DNA of 64,000 nt, from assembly GCA_044221805.1 (NCBI GenBank), contig JBGAOK010000001.1, positions 1 through 64,000 on the forward strand, given 5' to 3'. Source of the DNA: Meridianimarinicoccus sp044221805 (lineage in GTDB: Bacteria; Pseudomonadota; Alphaproteobacteria; Rhodobacterales; Rhodobacteraceae). The position numbers were made by a program, and so were the translations under genes. The number at the start of each line of letters is the position of its first letter. Positions within the stretch are counted from its first letter, which is position 1. The notes beneath the pieces are model-generated. The model saw nothing but the letters and a program-made list of their open reading frames with translations. It had not been told where the DNA came from and did not search any database. This document shows positions 8,601-17,740 of this stretch, piece after piece.

Positions 8601-9515
8601 ATGCACAAGCCGCGCATCCGCTGGCACATCGCCGTGTTCCTGGCCCCGGCGGTCCTCGTCTACACGGCGGTGATGATCTATCCGCTGTTCAACACGCTGC
8701 GGCTCGCCCTCTTCAACGAGGTGGACCAGACCCGCGTGTTCGTCGGCCTGCAGAACTTCCGCACGCTGTTCCTCGACCCGCTGTGGTCGACGGCGTTCTG
8801 GAATGCGCTCGGCAACAACTTCTGGTTCTTCCTTGTGCACATGGTGGTGCAGAACCCGATCGGGGTGGCGCTGGCGGCGCTGCTGTCGCACCCGCGGCTG
8901 CGCTTCGCCGCGCTCTACCGCTCGGCGATCTTCGTGCCGACCATCCTCAGCTTCGTGATCGTCGGCTTCGCCTGGAAGCTGATCCTCTCGCCGATCTGGG
9001 GCATCGCGCCCGAGATGCTGGATGCGGTCGGGCTGAAGTCCCTGTTCGCGCCCTGGCTGGGCAAGGAGCAATACGCGCTGACCACGCTGGCGCTGATCTC
9101 GGTCTGGCAGTTCGTCGGAATCCCGATGATGCTGATCTATGCCGCGCTGCTGTCGATCCCCGAGGAGATCCTCGAGGCCGGCGAGATCGACGGCATCACC
9201 GGCATGGCCGCGTTCTGGAAGATCAAGCTGCCGCTGATCCTGCCCTCGATCGGGATCATCTCGATCCTGACCTTCGTCGGCAACTTCAACGCCTTCGACC
9301 TGATCTACACGGCACAGGGCGCGCTGGCCGGGCCGGACTTCGCCACCGACATCCTCGGCACCTTCCTCTACCGGACGTTCTTCGGCTTCCAGCTCCAGCT
9401 CGGCGATCCCTACATGGGCTCGGCCATCGCCAGCGCGATGTTCGCGATCATCCTGGTGGGCGTCTGCATCTATCTCTTCGGCATCCAGACCCGGATGCGC
9501 CGCTATCAGCTCTGA
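8601..9515 (+). CDS. Sugar ABC transporter permease (MalF/UgpA type)
   Basis: A 304-residue inner-membrane permease with about six membrane segments (first at IAVFLAPAVLVYTAVMIYPL). The cytoplasmic EAA loop is visible as EEILEAGEIDGITGMAAFWK near residue 195, followed by IKLPLILPS. It pairs with the permease encoded 10 bp downstream to form the membrane channel of the amino-sugar transporter. ATG start with a CCGGAGT ribosome site. Assignment to MurNAc uptake rests on the operon with murQ. Confidence 0.92.
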   Translation: MHKPRIRWHIAVFLAPAVLVYTAVMIYPLFNTLRLALFNEVDQTRVFVGLQNFRTLFLDPLWSTAFWNALGNNFWFFLVHMVVQNPIGVALAALLSHPRLRFAALYRSAIFVPTILSFVIVGFAWKLILSPIWGIAPEMLDAVGLKSLFAPWLGKEQYALTTLALISVWQFVGIPMMLIYAALLSIPEEILEAGEIDGITGMAAFWKIKLPLILPSIGIISILTFVGNFNAFDLIYTAQGALAGPDFATDILGTFLYRTFFGFQLQLGDPYMGSAIASAMFAIILVGVCIYLFGIQTRMRRYQL

Positions 9516-9525
9516 GGCCGGACCG

Positions 9526-10365
9526 GTGAACAAGGCACGTCGCAACCCCCTGAACGCGGCCGCGATGCATGGCGTCCTGATCCTCTACACGGTGATCGCG
9601 CTGTTCCCGGTCTTCGTCATCCTGATCAACAGCCTGAAGACCCGGAAGGCGATCTTCAAGGAACCGCTCGCCCTGCCCACCGGCGACAGTTTCAGCCTGA
9701 TCGGCTACCAGACCGTGCTGCAGCAGGGCGACTTCTTCCTCTACTTCCAGAACTCGCTGATCGTCACCGTCGCCTCGCTGTCCCTGATCCTGCTGTTCGG
9801 CGCCATGGCGGCCTTCGCGCTCAGCGAATACCGCTTCCGCGGCAACACGCTGATGGGCCTCTATCTGGCGCTTGGGATCATGATCCCGATCCGCATCGGC
9901 ACGGTGGCGATCCTCGAGATGATGGTCTCGGCCGGCCTCGTGAACACGCTGATGGCGCTGATCCTGGTCTATACCGCGCAGGGCCTGCCGCTGGCGGTGT
10001 TCATCCTGGGCGAGTTCATGCGCCAGGTCTCGGACGACCTGAAGAACGCCGGCCGGATCGACGGGCTGTCGGAATACACCATCTTCTTCCGGCTGGTGCT
10101 GCCGCTGGTCCGCCCCGCCATGGCCACGGTCGCGGTGTTCAACATGATCCCGATCTGGAACGACCTGTGGTTCCCGCTGATCCTTGCTCCGGCCGAGGCG
10201 ACCAAGACCCTGACGCTCGGCAGCCAGGTCTTCATCGGCCAGTTCGTCACCGACTGGAACGCGGTCCTGTCCGCCCTGTCCATGGCGATCATCCCGGTGC
10301 TGGTGCTCTACGTGATCTTCTCGCGGCAACTGATCCGCGGCATCACCTCGGGGGCGGTGAAATGA
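9526..10365 (+). CDS. Sugar ABC transporter permease (MalG/UgpE type)
   Basis: A 279-residue permease with about six membrane segments. The family EAA loop reads DDLKNAGRIDGLSEYTIFFR near residue 180, followed by LVLPLVRPAM. It starts with GTG at 9526, placed just after a GAGGCCGG stretch, and no closer ATG is available. It is the second half of the transporter channel. Its stop overlaps the next gene start (ATGA at 10362), so translation of the oxidoreductase is coupled to it. Confidence 0.91.
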   Translation: MNKARRNPLNAAAMHGVLILYTVIALFPVFVILINSLKTRKAIFKEPLALPTGDSFSLIGYQTVLQQGDFFLYFQNSLIVTVASLSLILLFGAMAAFALSEYRFRGNTLMGLYLALGIMIPIRIGTVAILEMMVSAGLVNTLMALILVYTAQGLPLAVFILGEFMRQVSDDLKNAGRIDGLSEYTIFFRLVLPLVRPAMATVAVFNMIPIWNDLWFPLILAPAEATKTLTLGSQVFIGQFVTDWNAVLSALSMAIIPVLVLYVIFSRQLIRGITSGAVK

Positions 10366-11405
10366 CCGCCCGCAGGACAAGGGTGCTGGTGGTGGGGCTG
10401 GGCACCATGGGGATCTCCCATGCCCTTGCCCACCACGCCAACGACGACGCCGAGATCGTCGGCCTCGTCAACCGGTCCGAAGTGGCGCTGCCCGCGGACC
10501 TGGCCGGTTATCCAAGGCCGGACAGCTTCGCGGCCGGGCTGGCGCTGGCCCCGGATCTGGTGGTGATCGCCACCTATTCCGACAGCCATGCCGACCTCGC
10601 CGTGGCGGCAATGGAAGCCGGCGCCCATGTCTTCGTCGAGAAGCCGCTGGCGACCAGCGTGGCCGATGCGGAACGGGTGGTCGCCACGGCGCGGCGGACC
10701 GGGAAGAAGCTGGTGGTCGGCTACATCCTGCGCCATCACCCGTCGTGGCAGCGGCTGATCGCCGAGGCCCGGGCCCTTGGGGGGCCTTGGGTCTTCCGGC
10801 TGAACCTGAACCAGCAATCCACTGGCGCGGCGTGGGAGACCCACAAGGCGCTGATGGCGACCACCTCGCCGATCGTCGACTGCGGCGTCCATTATGTGGA
10901 CGTGATGTGCCAGATCACCGACGCACGGCCCGTCCGGGTCCATGGCATGGGCCTGCGCCTGTCGGACGAGATCGCGCCCGACATGTACAATTACGGCCAG
11001 TTCCAGGTCGTCTTCGCCGACGGCTCGGTCGGCTGGTACGAGGCCGGCTGGGGCCCGATGATGTCGGAAACCGCCTTCTTCGTGAAGGACATCGTCTCGC
11101 CCAACGGCGCGGTCTCGATCCTTGAGGGCAACTCGGGCGGCTCGGCCGACATCGACGGGCACACGAAGGTGGGCAGCATCCTTGTCCACACCCTGACCGG
11201 CGACCGGCGGATCGACCTGCCCGACGAACCCGGCCATCAGGCCCTGTGCGATGCCGAACAGGCCTTCGTGCTGAAGGCCATCGCCGAAGACATCGACCTG
11301 ACCCGCCACATGGACGACGCCGTCCAGTCCCTGCGCATCTGCCTTGCCGCCGACGACAGCATCCGTCTGGGGCGCGCCATCGACCTTCAGGAGTCCCGCC
11401 CATGA
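10362..11405 (+). CDS. Gfo/Idh/MocA-family oxidoreductase
   Basis: A 347-residue NAD(P)-dependent dehydrogenase. The N-terminal Rossmann fold has VLVVGLGTMGISHA (about residues 7-20), the conserved lysine is in HVFVEKPLA (about 90), and the substrate domain carries VDCGVHYVDVM (about 173-183), whose aspartate and histidine are the usual catalytic pair. Family members oxidise sugars, inositols or amino sugars. It is embedded in the transporter operon with 4-bp overlaps on both sides, so it must process the imported compound or a side substrate. No step of the MurNAc-to-fructose-6-phosphate route requires it, which leaves its substrate open. Confidence 0.88.
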   Translation: MTARRTRVLVVGLGTMGISHALAHHANDDAEIVGLVNRSEVALPADLAGYPRPDSFAAGLALAPDLVVIATYSDSHADLAVAAMEAGAHVFVEKPLATSVADAERVVATARRTGKKLVVGYILRHHPSWQRLIAEARALGGPWVFRLNLNQQSTGAAWETHKALMATTSPIVDCGVHYVDVMCQITDARPVRVHGMGLRLSDEIAPDMYNYGQFQVVFADGSVGWYEAGWGPMMSETAFFVKDIVSPNGAVSILEGNSGGSADIDGHTKVGSILVHTLTGDRRIDLPDEPGHQALCDAEQAFVLKAIAEDIDLTRHMDDAVQSLRICLAADDSIRLGRAIDLQESRP

Positions 11406-12415
11406 CCGCCGCGAAAGCCCTCACCCTGACCGGTGTCTCGAAATCCTTCGGCAAGGTCGACGTCCTGAAGGACATCAACCTGACCGTCGAGGACGGCGAG
11501 TTCGTCGTCTTCGTCGGCCCCTCGGGCTGCGGCAAGTCCACCCTCTTGCGCACCATCGCCGGGCTGGAAGACGTGTCGTCGGGCGAGATCCGCATCGGCG
11601 GCGAGGTGGTGAACCTGACGCCCCCGGCGAAGCGCGGCATCGCCATGGTGTTCCAGAGCTATGCGCTCTACCCGCACCTGACCGTGCGGGACAACATGGC
11701 GCTGGCCCTCAAGCAGGCCGGCCAGTCCAGGGAGGTCATCGAGGCGCGCGTCGCCGAGGCCGCACGGATGCTGAACCTGGCGCCCTATCTGGGCCGCCGG
11801 CCGTCGGAACTGTCCGGCGGCCAGCGCCAGCGCGTCGCCATCGGCCGCGCCATCGTCCGGCACCCGAAGCTGTTCCTGTTCGACGAACCGCTGTCGAACC
11901 TGGACGCCGCGCTGCGGATGAACACCCGGCTGGAGATCGCCAACCTGCACCGCACCCTGGGCGCGGCGATGGTCTATGTCACCCATGACCAGACCGAAGC
12001 GATGACCCTGGCCGACAAGATCGTGGTCCTGCGCGACGGACGGGTCGAACAGATCGGCAGCCCGATGAGCCTCTACAACGATCCGGCCAACCAGTTCGTC
12101 GCCGGCTTCCTCGGCGCGCCGTCGATGAACTTCCTGCCGGCCGCCCGGATCGGCCGCGATGGCGGGCGCACCGTGGGGATCCGGCCCGAGCACCTGAGCA
12201 TCGACCCTTCGGGCCCGCTGGCCGGGCAGGTCGTCCATGTGGAGAAGCTGGGCGGCGACACCAACGCCATCGTCGATCTGGGCGAGGGCACGGCAGTGAC
12301 GCTGCGGCTGTTCGGCCAGCACCCGATCGCGGCCAACGACCGGGTGCGGCTGGGCTTCGATCCGGCGAAGGCCCTCTTCTTCGAGCCCGACGGCCGCCGC
12401 GCCCGGGCAGCCTGA
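11402..12415 (+). CDS. Sugar ABC transporter ATPase (MalK/UgpC type)
   Basis: A 337-residue nucleotide-binding subunit. Walker A is GPSGCGKST (about residue 38), the Q-loop is VFQSYALYP, the signature is LSGGQRQR (about 134), Walker B is LFLFDEPLSNLD and the switch is YVTHDQTEA. A C-terminal TOBE/OB regulatory region follows (about 240-330; VGIRPEHL). This type usually energises family 1 sugar importers and completes the transporter encoded from 7236. Start overlaps the oxidoreductase stop by 4 bp. It ends the operon; the next gene starts 56 bp later. Confidence 0.93.
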   Translation: MTAAKALTLTGVSKSFGKVDVLKDINLTVEDGEFVVFVGPSGCGKSTLLRTIAGLEDVSSGEIRIGGEVVNLTPPAKRGIAMVFQSYALYPHLTVRDNMALALKQAGQSREVIEARVAEAARMLNLAPYLGRRPSELSGGQRQRVAIGRAIVRHPKLFLFDEPLSNLDAALRMNTRLEIANLHRTLGAAMVYVTHDQTEAMTLADKIVVLRDGRVEQIGSPMSLYNDPANQFVAGFLGAPSMNFLPAARIGRDGGRTVGIRPEHLSIDPSGPLAGQVVHVEKLGGDTNAIVDLGEGTAVTLRLFGQHPIAANDRVRLGFDPAKALFFEPDGRRARAA

Positions 12416-12471
12416 CCTCTCCGCACGGATCCCGCGCCTAAGGTGCTATTTACTCGCCCCGAGCGGCGTGC

Positions 12472-14436
12472 ATGATTCCCGGCGGAGGACATCGGGGAGG
12501 GGACATCCGCGCTTCGGCGGGGGTGCTGGTATCGTTGGGAGGACTGGATCACATCCGCGAGGTCGAGGACGTGGCCATGGGCCGCGCGTCCAACCGTGAC
12601 CCTTGGGTGGTGGATTCCTGGCTGCGCTGCCTGAACGACTACCGTCTCGACCCGACCCGGGCCTGCGAGGCCTATATCCTGCCCGAGACCGACCTGCGCA
12701 GCCACCGCCAGCAATCCGAGGACCTGATCGCCATCGCCCGGTCCGGGCTCGAGGCGCTCTATCACCAGATCGCGGCGCAGAACTATGTTCTGCTGCTGGG
12801 CGACCGGTCGGGGGTGGCGGTCGAATTCCTCGGCAACCCGGATTTCGCCCGGCCGCTGCAGAAGGCCGGGCTGTATCTGGGCGCGGAATGGTCCGAGCCG
12901 CGTGCCGGCACTTGCGCGATCGGCGCCTGCGTCGCCACCGGCGAGGCGCTGACGATCCACCAGACCGACCATTTCGACGTCACCCACACGCCGCTGTCCT
13001 GTACCGCCGCGCCGATCTACGACACGCGCGGCGAGCTGGCAGCGGTGCTGGACATCTCGCTGCTGGCCTCGCCGATCGCGAAGGCCAGCCAGAACCTGGC
13101 GCTGCACATGGTCCGCGCGACGGTGCGCCGGATCGAGCTGGCGAACCTGATGGCGCAGACCCGAACCGAATGGGTGCTGCGTTTCTCGACCTCGCCCGAT
13201 TTCCTCGACGTCGACCCCGAGGCGGCGATCTCGCTGGACGGGTCGGGACGGATCATCGGCATGACCCATGGCGGGGCGCAGATCCTCGCCCGCGCCTCGG
13301 GCATCGACTGGCGCCGGCCCGAGCGGATCGTCGGCCAGCCGCTCGGCCAGTTCTTCGATATGGACGTGACCGATCTGGGCGGCCTGACCCGGCAGCGGCC
13401 GACCCGCGACCGGCTGGTGATCGCCCGCGACGGCCACCGGCTGTTCGCCCATGCGATCGAGCCCCAGCGCGCCCGCCCGCGCGCGCCCGCCCCTGCCCCG
13501 GCGATCCCGGCCGCGCTGCGCTGCCTCGGCCGCGGCGACGCGCGGATCGCCGCGCTGCAGGGCAAGGCGGCGAAGCTCGCCCGCACCGCGCTGCCGATCC
13601 TGATCCAGGGCGAGACCGGGACCGGCAAGGAATTCCTCGCCCGCGCGCTGCACGAGGCGAGCGGCCTGGCCGGCGCCTTCGTCGCGGTGAACTGCGCGGC
13701 GATCCCCGAAAGCCTGATCGAGGCCGAGCTTTTCGGCCATGCCCCGGGCGCCTTCACCGGCGCCGCGCCCCGCGGCCGCAAGGGTCTGGTCGAGGAAGCC
13801 GACGGCGGCACCCTGTTCCTGGACGAGATCGGCGACATGCCGCTGGCGCTTCAGGCCCGGCTCTTGCGGGTGATCGCCGAGGGCGAGGTCACCCCGGTCG
13901 GCGCGACCCGACCGCGGCGGGTCGGCGTGCGCATCGTTTCAGCCACGCACCACGACCTTCCCGCCCTGGTGCGGGGCGGCGGGCTGCGCGAGGATCTGTA
14001 TTACCGCCTGTCCGGGGCGACGCTGACCCTGCCCCCCCTGCGCGAGCGGGCGGATTTCGACTGGCTGGCGGAACGGCTGCTGGGCGGGCGGGCACAGATC
14101 GCCCCCGCCGCCTGGGACCGGCTGCGCCACCATGCCTGGCCGGGCAACCTGCGCGAGCTGTCCAACAGCCTCGCCGCCGCCGCGGCGCTGTGCGAGGACG
14201 GCGTGATCGAACCCGCCGACCTGCCCGAGATCCTTGCCACCGCCGATACTCCGGGAACTCTGGGAGCCCTGGGCGGCCCCGGGGCCGGCGAGCCCCTGGA
14301 CCCGCGGGCGACGGAACTGCGCGCGGTGCTGCTGGCCTGCAAGGGCAATGTCTCGGAAGCCGCCCGTCGGCTGGGCGTCGACCGCACCACGGTGCATCGC
14401 CAGATGCGCCGCTTCGGCATCTCGCCCCGGCACTGA
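12472..14436 (+). CDS. Sigma-54-dependent activator, AcoR-like (GAF-AAA+-Fis)
   Basis: An enhancer-binding protein of up to 654 residues. An N-terminal sensory/GAF region (about 60-220) contains AGTCAIGACVATGEALT, typical of AcoR-like regulators of acetoin and alcohol catabolism. The AAA+ domain has Walker A GETGTGKE, the sigma-54 contact loop GAFTGA and Walker B GTLFLDEIGD. The C-terminal Fis-type helix-turn-helix is NVSEAARRLGVDRTTVHRQM. The start is uncertain: ATG 12472 has no clear ribosome site, and family starts usually lie near 12523-12577 (in-frame GTG 12523, TTG 12535, GTG 12571, ATG 12577). It precedes a sigma-54 promoter and is very likely its activator. Confidence 0.9.
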   Translation: MIPGGGHRGGDIRASAGVLVSLGGLDHIREVEDVAMGRASNRDPWVVDSWLRCLNDYRLDPTRACEAYILPETDLRSHRQQSEDLIAIARSGLEALYHQIAAQNYVLLLGDRSGVAVEFLGNPDFARPLQKAGLYLGAEWSEPRAGTCAIGACVATGEALTIHQTDHFDVTHTPLSCTAAPIYDTRGELAAVLDISLLASPIAKASQNLALHMVRATVRRIELANLMAQTRTEWVLRFSTSPDFLDVDPEAAISLDGSGRIIGMTHGGAQILARASGIDWRRPERIVGQPLGQFFDMDVTDLGGLTRQRPTRDRLVIARDGHRLFAHAIEPQRARPRAPAPAPAIPAALRCLGRGDARIAALQGKAAKLARTALPILIQGETGTGKEFLARALHEASGLAGAFVAVNCAAIPESLIEAELFGHAPGAFTGAAPRGRKGLVEEADGGTLFLDEIGDMPLALQARLLRVIAEGEVTPVGATRPRRVGVRIVSATHHDLPALVRGGGLREDLYYRLSGATLTLPPLRERADFDWLAERLLGGRAQIAPAAWDRLRHHAWPGNLRELSNSLAAAAALCEDGVIEPADLPEILATADTPGTLGALGGPGAGEPLDPRATELRAVLLACKGNVSEAARRLGVDRTTVHRQMRRFGISPRH

Positions 14437-14558
14437 CGCCGGGCCTTTCCCTTCCTTCGCGCCGGACCTGACCCGGCCGCCCGCGCGGGCGGGCCGATGC
14501 CGTGCCGTGCCGCCCGTCCTCGCCATCCGTCATCGCCGCCCAGCCGGGCCGCCGCCGC

Positions 14559-14600
14559 GTGGCGCCTCACCTGTGGCGCCACGCCATGGCCCGGCGCCAC
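14559..14600. promoter_or_regulatory. Probable upstream activator sites (GGCGCC boxes)
   Basis: Three GGCGCC-centred boxes lie 42-83 bp upstream of the -24 element: GTGGCGCC (14559-14566), the perfect palindrome GTGGCGCCAC (14573-14582) and GGCGCCAC (14593-14600). Position and dyad symmetry fit an enhancer site for a Fis-type sigma-54 activator. GC-rich DNA makes such boxes more common by chance, but three in 42 bp just here is notable. Confidence 0.5.
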
Positions 14601-14641
14601 ACCCGGCCGCGCAACCCCTTGCAAACAAACGCCGCAGAAGT

Positions 14642-14657
14642 TGGCACGGTCCTTGCT
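14642..14657 (+). promoter_or_regulatory. Sigma-54 (-24/-12) promoter
   Basis: TGGCACGGTCCTTGCT matches the RpoN consensus TGGCACG-N4-TTGCW at every defined position, with exact GG-N10-GC spacing. It lies 39 bp before the SDR gene start and downstream of an AcoR-like activator gene. It predicts that the dehydrogenase/monooxygenase operon at 14696-19543 is switched on by the activator through sigma-54. Confidence 0.9.
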
Positions 14658-14695
14658 CAGAAGGCGGCAATAACAAACATTCCGGGAGGAACCAC

Positions 14696-15499
14696 ATGAC
14701 AGATCAATTGGGCGGGAGATCCGTCCTTGTTACAGGCGCAGGCCGCGGCATCGGTGCCGCGATGGCGCAGGCCATGGCCGCGGCCGGCGGTCGGCTGACC
14801 ATCGCCGACATCGACGGTGCTGCCGCCGAAGCGGTGGCGGCCGGGATCCGCGCCGAAGGCGGCAGCGCCATCGCGGTCCACACCGACGTCACCCGCCGCG
14901 ACAGCGTGACGGCGATGATCGCCGCCGCCGTCGAGGCCCATGGCCGGCTGGACGTGATCTTCAACAACGCCGGCATCGCCCAGACCCGGCCCTTCCTGTC
15001 GATCACCGAAGAGGACTGGCACCGGGTGATGGACGTGAACGGCCTTGGCGTGCTGATCGGCATGCAGGAGGCGATCAAGCAGTTCCTGGCCCAGGGCAAG
15101 GACGCCACCGGCTTTGCGGGCCGCGTCGTCAACACCGCCTCGATCGCCGGCAAGCAGGGCTATGAGCCGCTGGCGCACTATTGCGCGTCGAAGTTCGGCG
15201 TGGTCGCCCTGACCCAGGCCGCGGCCCGGGCCTTCGGCAAGGACGGGATCAGCGCCAACGCGATCTGCCCCGGCGTCGTCGCCACCGAGATGTGGAAGGT
15301 GATCGACAAGGGCTTCAAGGACGAAGGCCTGACCAGCCGCGACAACGAGGCGTTCGAGACCTTCTCGGCCGGCATCCTGCTGGGCCGCCCCTCGGCCGCC
15401 GAGGATCTGGCCGGCGTCGCGATCTTCCTGGCCTCTCCCGCCTCCGACTACATGACCGGGCAGAGCCTGGTGGTCGATGGCGGCATGGTCTTCGTCTGA
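14696..15499 (+). CDS. Short-chain dehydrogenase/reductase
   Basis: A 267-residue classical SDR. The cofactor motif TGAGRGIG is near residue 14, NNAG near 88, and the catalytic serine and YCASK tyrosine/lysine lie near 144-165 (NTASIAGKQG, then HYCASKFGVVAL). The ICPGVVATEMW segment and C-terminal VVDGGMVFV are typical. Acidic residues after the glycine motif (ADIDG) suggest NAD preference. It has a strong GGGAGGA site and is first in the sigma-54-driven operon. Members resembling diacetyl/acetoin reductases and other secondary-alcohol dehydrogenases fit here, so it probably oxidises a small alcohol or hydroxyketone. Exact substrate unknown. Confidence 0.9.
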   Translation: MTDQLGGRSVLVTGAGRGIGAAMAQAMAAAGGRLTIADIDGAAAEAVAAGIRAEGGSAIAVHTDVTRRDSVTAMIAAAVEAHGRLDVIFNNAGIAQTRPFLSITEEDWHRVMDVNGLGVLIGMQEAIKQFLAQGKDATGFAGRVVNTASIAGKQGYEPLAHYCASKFGVVALTQAAARAFGKDGISANAICPGVVATEMWKVIDKGFKDEGLTSRDNEAFETFSAGILLGRPSAAEDLAGVAIFLASPASDYMTGQSLVVDGGMVFV

Positions 15500-15530
15500 A
15501 CCGCCGCCGCTCCAGCAACGGGTGATCCAC

Positions 15531-16592
15531 ATGAACACTTCCGCGATCGAGATCGCGCCGGCGCGCCTGCCCGGTTCGCTCAAGGGACTCGCGCTGATCT
15601 ACGGGCTTGCCGTCGTCTCCTGCTTCCTGGTCAACGCGATCGTCCGCGCCGCGCCGATCGGGCCCTGGACCGGCGAGCAGATCGACCAGATGTATTGGCT
15701 CGACAACGTGTCCTGGCAGCTTCTGGCACTCTGGTGGGCGCTGCTCAGCGTGACCAGCGGCGGCTTTCCGTTCCACCGCATCGACGACACCATGACCCGC
15801 GGGCTGGTCACCGTCGCCGCGGCCTGGGTGATGGGCTGGCTGTCGGCCAAGTCGATCTACTGGCTCGGGCTGGACGCCGACTGGCTGTTCCCGCTGATCG
15901 GCTGCCTCTACTTCTTCCTCGCCTTCTTCGCCTTCGCCGGCGAGAGCTGGATCGTCGCGGCGATGCCGCCGCACCGGCAGTTCTTCGTGCATCTGGTGCT
16001 GATCGCCTTCCTGACCTACGCGATCACCCATTCCTCGATCCGCTGGATCCCGGCATGGTGGTTCCCCTTCATGGAGATGGGCGCCGCTTCGGGTCTGCTC
16101 GCCTATCTCACCCGGGGCATGCGCCAGCCGGCCAGGGCGCTGACCCAGATCGCCATCCTGTTCCTGGTGGTGCTGGGCTTCCTCGCCCTCAGCAGCCGGC
16201 TCGGGCTCTGGGATCACCAGGCGGCCGGCGTGGGCGGGTTCTGGCAGCTGGGATCCTATACCGATCCGCTCTGGCTCCTGTGGTTCATGGTCGCCTGCTC
16301 GGTCTCCTACGGCTTCCTGATCCAGCTTCGGAACTGGCCCTTCACGCTGATCCCGATGCCCTGGGGCGGGATCCTGGCCTGCCTCGCCTGCGCCGCCCTG
16401 ACCACCCTTGTCACCCTCTTTCTCGCCAGCCTCGTCGGCCCGGTCTTCACCGACATGAACGAGGCGCTCACCTACGGCTACATGGGAACCCACTGGTCGT
16501 TCCTCGTCGCCCTCCTGTTCAACTTCGGCCTCGACCGCCCCTACCTCTGGGCCGGTCAGAAAACTCCAGGGAGCTGGGAAGATGTCCACTGA
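15531..16592 (+). CDS. Polytopic membrane protein of unknown function
   Basis: A 353-residue protein I do not recognise. It has about nine or ten hydrophobic segments (beginning LALIYGLAVVSCFLVNAIV; others near residues 60, 85, 110, 150, 180, 210, 255, 290, 330), is unusually rich in tryptophan and phenylalanine, and has no P-loop, heme-binding or obvious transporter signature. Start 15531 was chosen because an in-frame upstream start would lie inside the SDR gene; the ribosome site is weak (GGTGA). Its place between two dehydrogenase genes in a sigma-54 operon suggests a role in uptake or sensing of the alcohol or ketone substrate, but this is inference. Confidence 0.75.
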   Translation: MNTSAIEIAPARLPGSLKGLALIYGLAVVSCFLVNAIVRAAPIGPWTGEQIDQMYWLDNVSWQLLALWWALLSVTSGGFPFHRIDDTMTRGLVTVAAAWVMGWLSAKSIYWLGLDADWLFPLIGCLYFFLAFFAFAGESWIVAAMPPHRQFFVHLVLIAFLTYAITHSSIRWIPAWWFPFMEMGAASGLLAYLTRGMRQPARALTQIAILFLVVLGFLALSSRLGLWDHQAAGVGGFWQLGSYTDPLWLLWFMVACSVSYGFLIQLRNWPFTLIPMPWGGILACLACAALTTLVTLFLASLVGPVFTDMNEALTYGYMGTHWSFLVALLFNFGLDRPYLWAGQKTPGSWEDVH

Positions 16593-16638
16593 CGCACAGA
16601 CGCTCGACCGCACGCACGCCGCCACAAAGGGGACCACG

Positions 16639-17709
16639 ATGAAGGCTCTGCGCTTCCATGCCGCGAAGGACCTCCGGGTCGAGGAGATCGCCAAGCCCGA
16701 CCAGCCCGGCCCGGGACAGGTGCTGATCCGCAACCGCTTCGTCGGCATCTGCGGCACCGACCTGCACGAATATTCCTACGGCCCGATCTTCATCCCGAAG
16801 GAACCGCACCCCTTCACCGGCGCCTTCGGCACCCAGGTGCTGGGCCATGAATTCGGCGGCGTGGTCGAGGCGGTCGGCCCTGGCGTGACCAGTGTGAAGC
16901 CCGGCGACCGGGTCTCGGTCCAGCCGCTGATCATGCCGCGCTCGGGCGACTATTTCGCCGACCGGGGCCTGTTCCACCTCTCGCCGCAACTGGCGCTGGT
17001 GGGGCTGTCCTGGGTCTCGGGCGGCATGGCGGAGTATGCCCTGCTGAACGAGTACAACGTGGCGCCGATCCCCGACACGCTCAGCGACGAGGAAGCCGCG
17101 CTGGTCGAACCGTCCGCCGTCGCGGTCTATTCCTGCGACCGCGGCGAGGTCACCGCGGGGTCGAGCGTGCTGGTCACTGGCGCCGGCCCGATCGGTGCCC
17201 TGACCATCCTGGCCGCCAAGGCGGCGGGGGCGGCGCAGATCTTCGTGTCGGACCCGAACGACGCCCGGCTCGACTTCGCCCGGGGCATCCTGCCCGAGGT
17301 GGTGACGCTGAACCCGAAGCGGGACAATGTGGGCGACGTGGTGCGCGCCCGGACCGAAGGCAACGTGGGCTGCGACGTGGCGATCGAATGCGTCGGCAAC
17401 GAACACGCCCTGAAGACCTGCCTTGACGCGGTGCGCAAGCAGGGCCGCGTGGTGCAGGTCGGGCTGCACCCGCACGAGAACCCGCTCGACTGGTTCGCCG
17501 TCACCTTCAAGGACGTCGACGTGCGCGGGTCCTGGGCCTACCCTACCCATTACTGGCCGCGGGTCATCCGGATGATCGCCACCGGCGCGCTGCCCGCGTC
17601 GAAGGTGGTGACCAAGCGCATCCGCCTCGACACCGCGATCACCGAAGGCTTCGACGTGCTGCTCGATCCGGCCGGCACCCAGCTGAAGATCCTGATCGAC
17701 CTGACCTGA
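16639..17709 (+). CDS. Zinc-type alcohol dehydrogenase, butanediol-dehydrogenase-like
   Basis: A 356-residue MDR enzyme. Catalytic zinc ligands are visible in GICGTDLHEY (Cys, about residue 37) and LGHEFGG (His/Glu about 70), with the NAD-binding motif GAGPIGALTI near 182. The order and HE/GPxF context resemble (R,R)-2,3-butanediol dehydrogenases. Oddly, the lobe that normally carries four structural-zinc cysteines has none between about residues 95 and 130. Start 16639 is preferred: it gives the standard MKALRF opening and has an AAAGGGGA site, whereas the in-frame ATG 16582 overlaps the membrane-protein gene. Likely role: oxidation of a diol or secondary alcohol to a ketone for the monooxygenase encoded next. 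Confidence 0.88.
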   Translation: MKALRFHAAKDLRVEEIAKPDQPGPGQVLIRNRFVGICGTDLHEYSYGPIFIPKEPHPFTGAFGTQVLGHEFGGVVEAVGPGVTSVKPGDRVSVQPLIMPRSGDYFADRGLFHLSPQLALVGLSWVSGGMAEYALLNEYNVAPIPDTLSDEEAALVEPSAVAVYSCDRGEVTAGSSVLVTGAGPIGALTILAAKAAGAAQIFVSDPNDARLDFARGILPEVVTLNPKRDNVGDVVRARTEGNVGCDVAIECVGNEHALKTCLDAVRKQGRVVQVGLHPHENPLDWFAVTFKDVDVRGSWAYPTHYWPRVIRMIATGALPASKVVTKRIRLDTAITEGFDVLLDPAGTQLKILIDLT

Positions 17710-17740
17710 TCCAAGAACACGACCCCAGAGGAGGACACCG

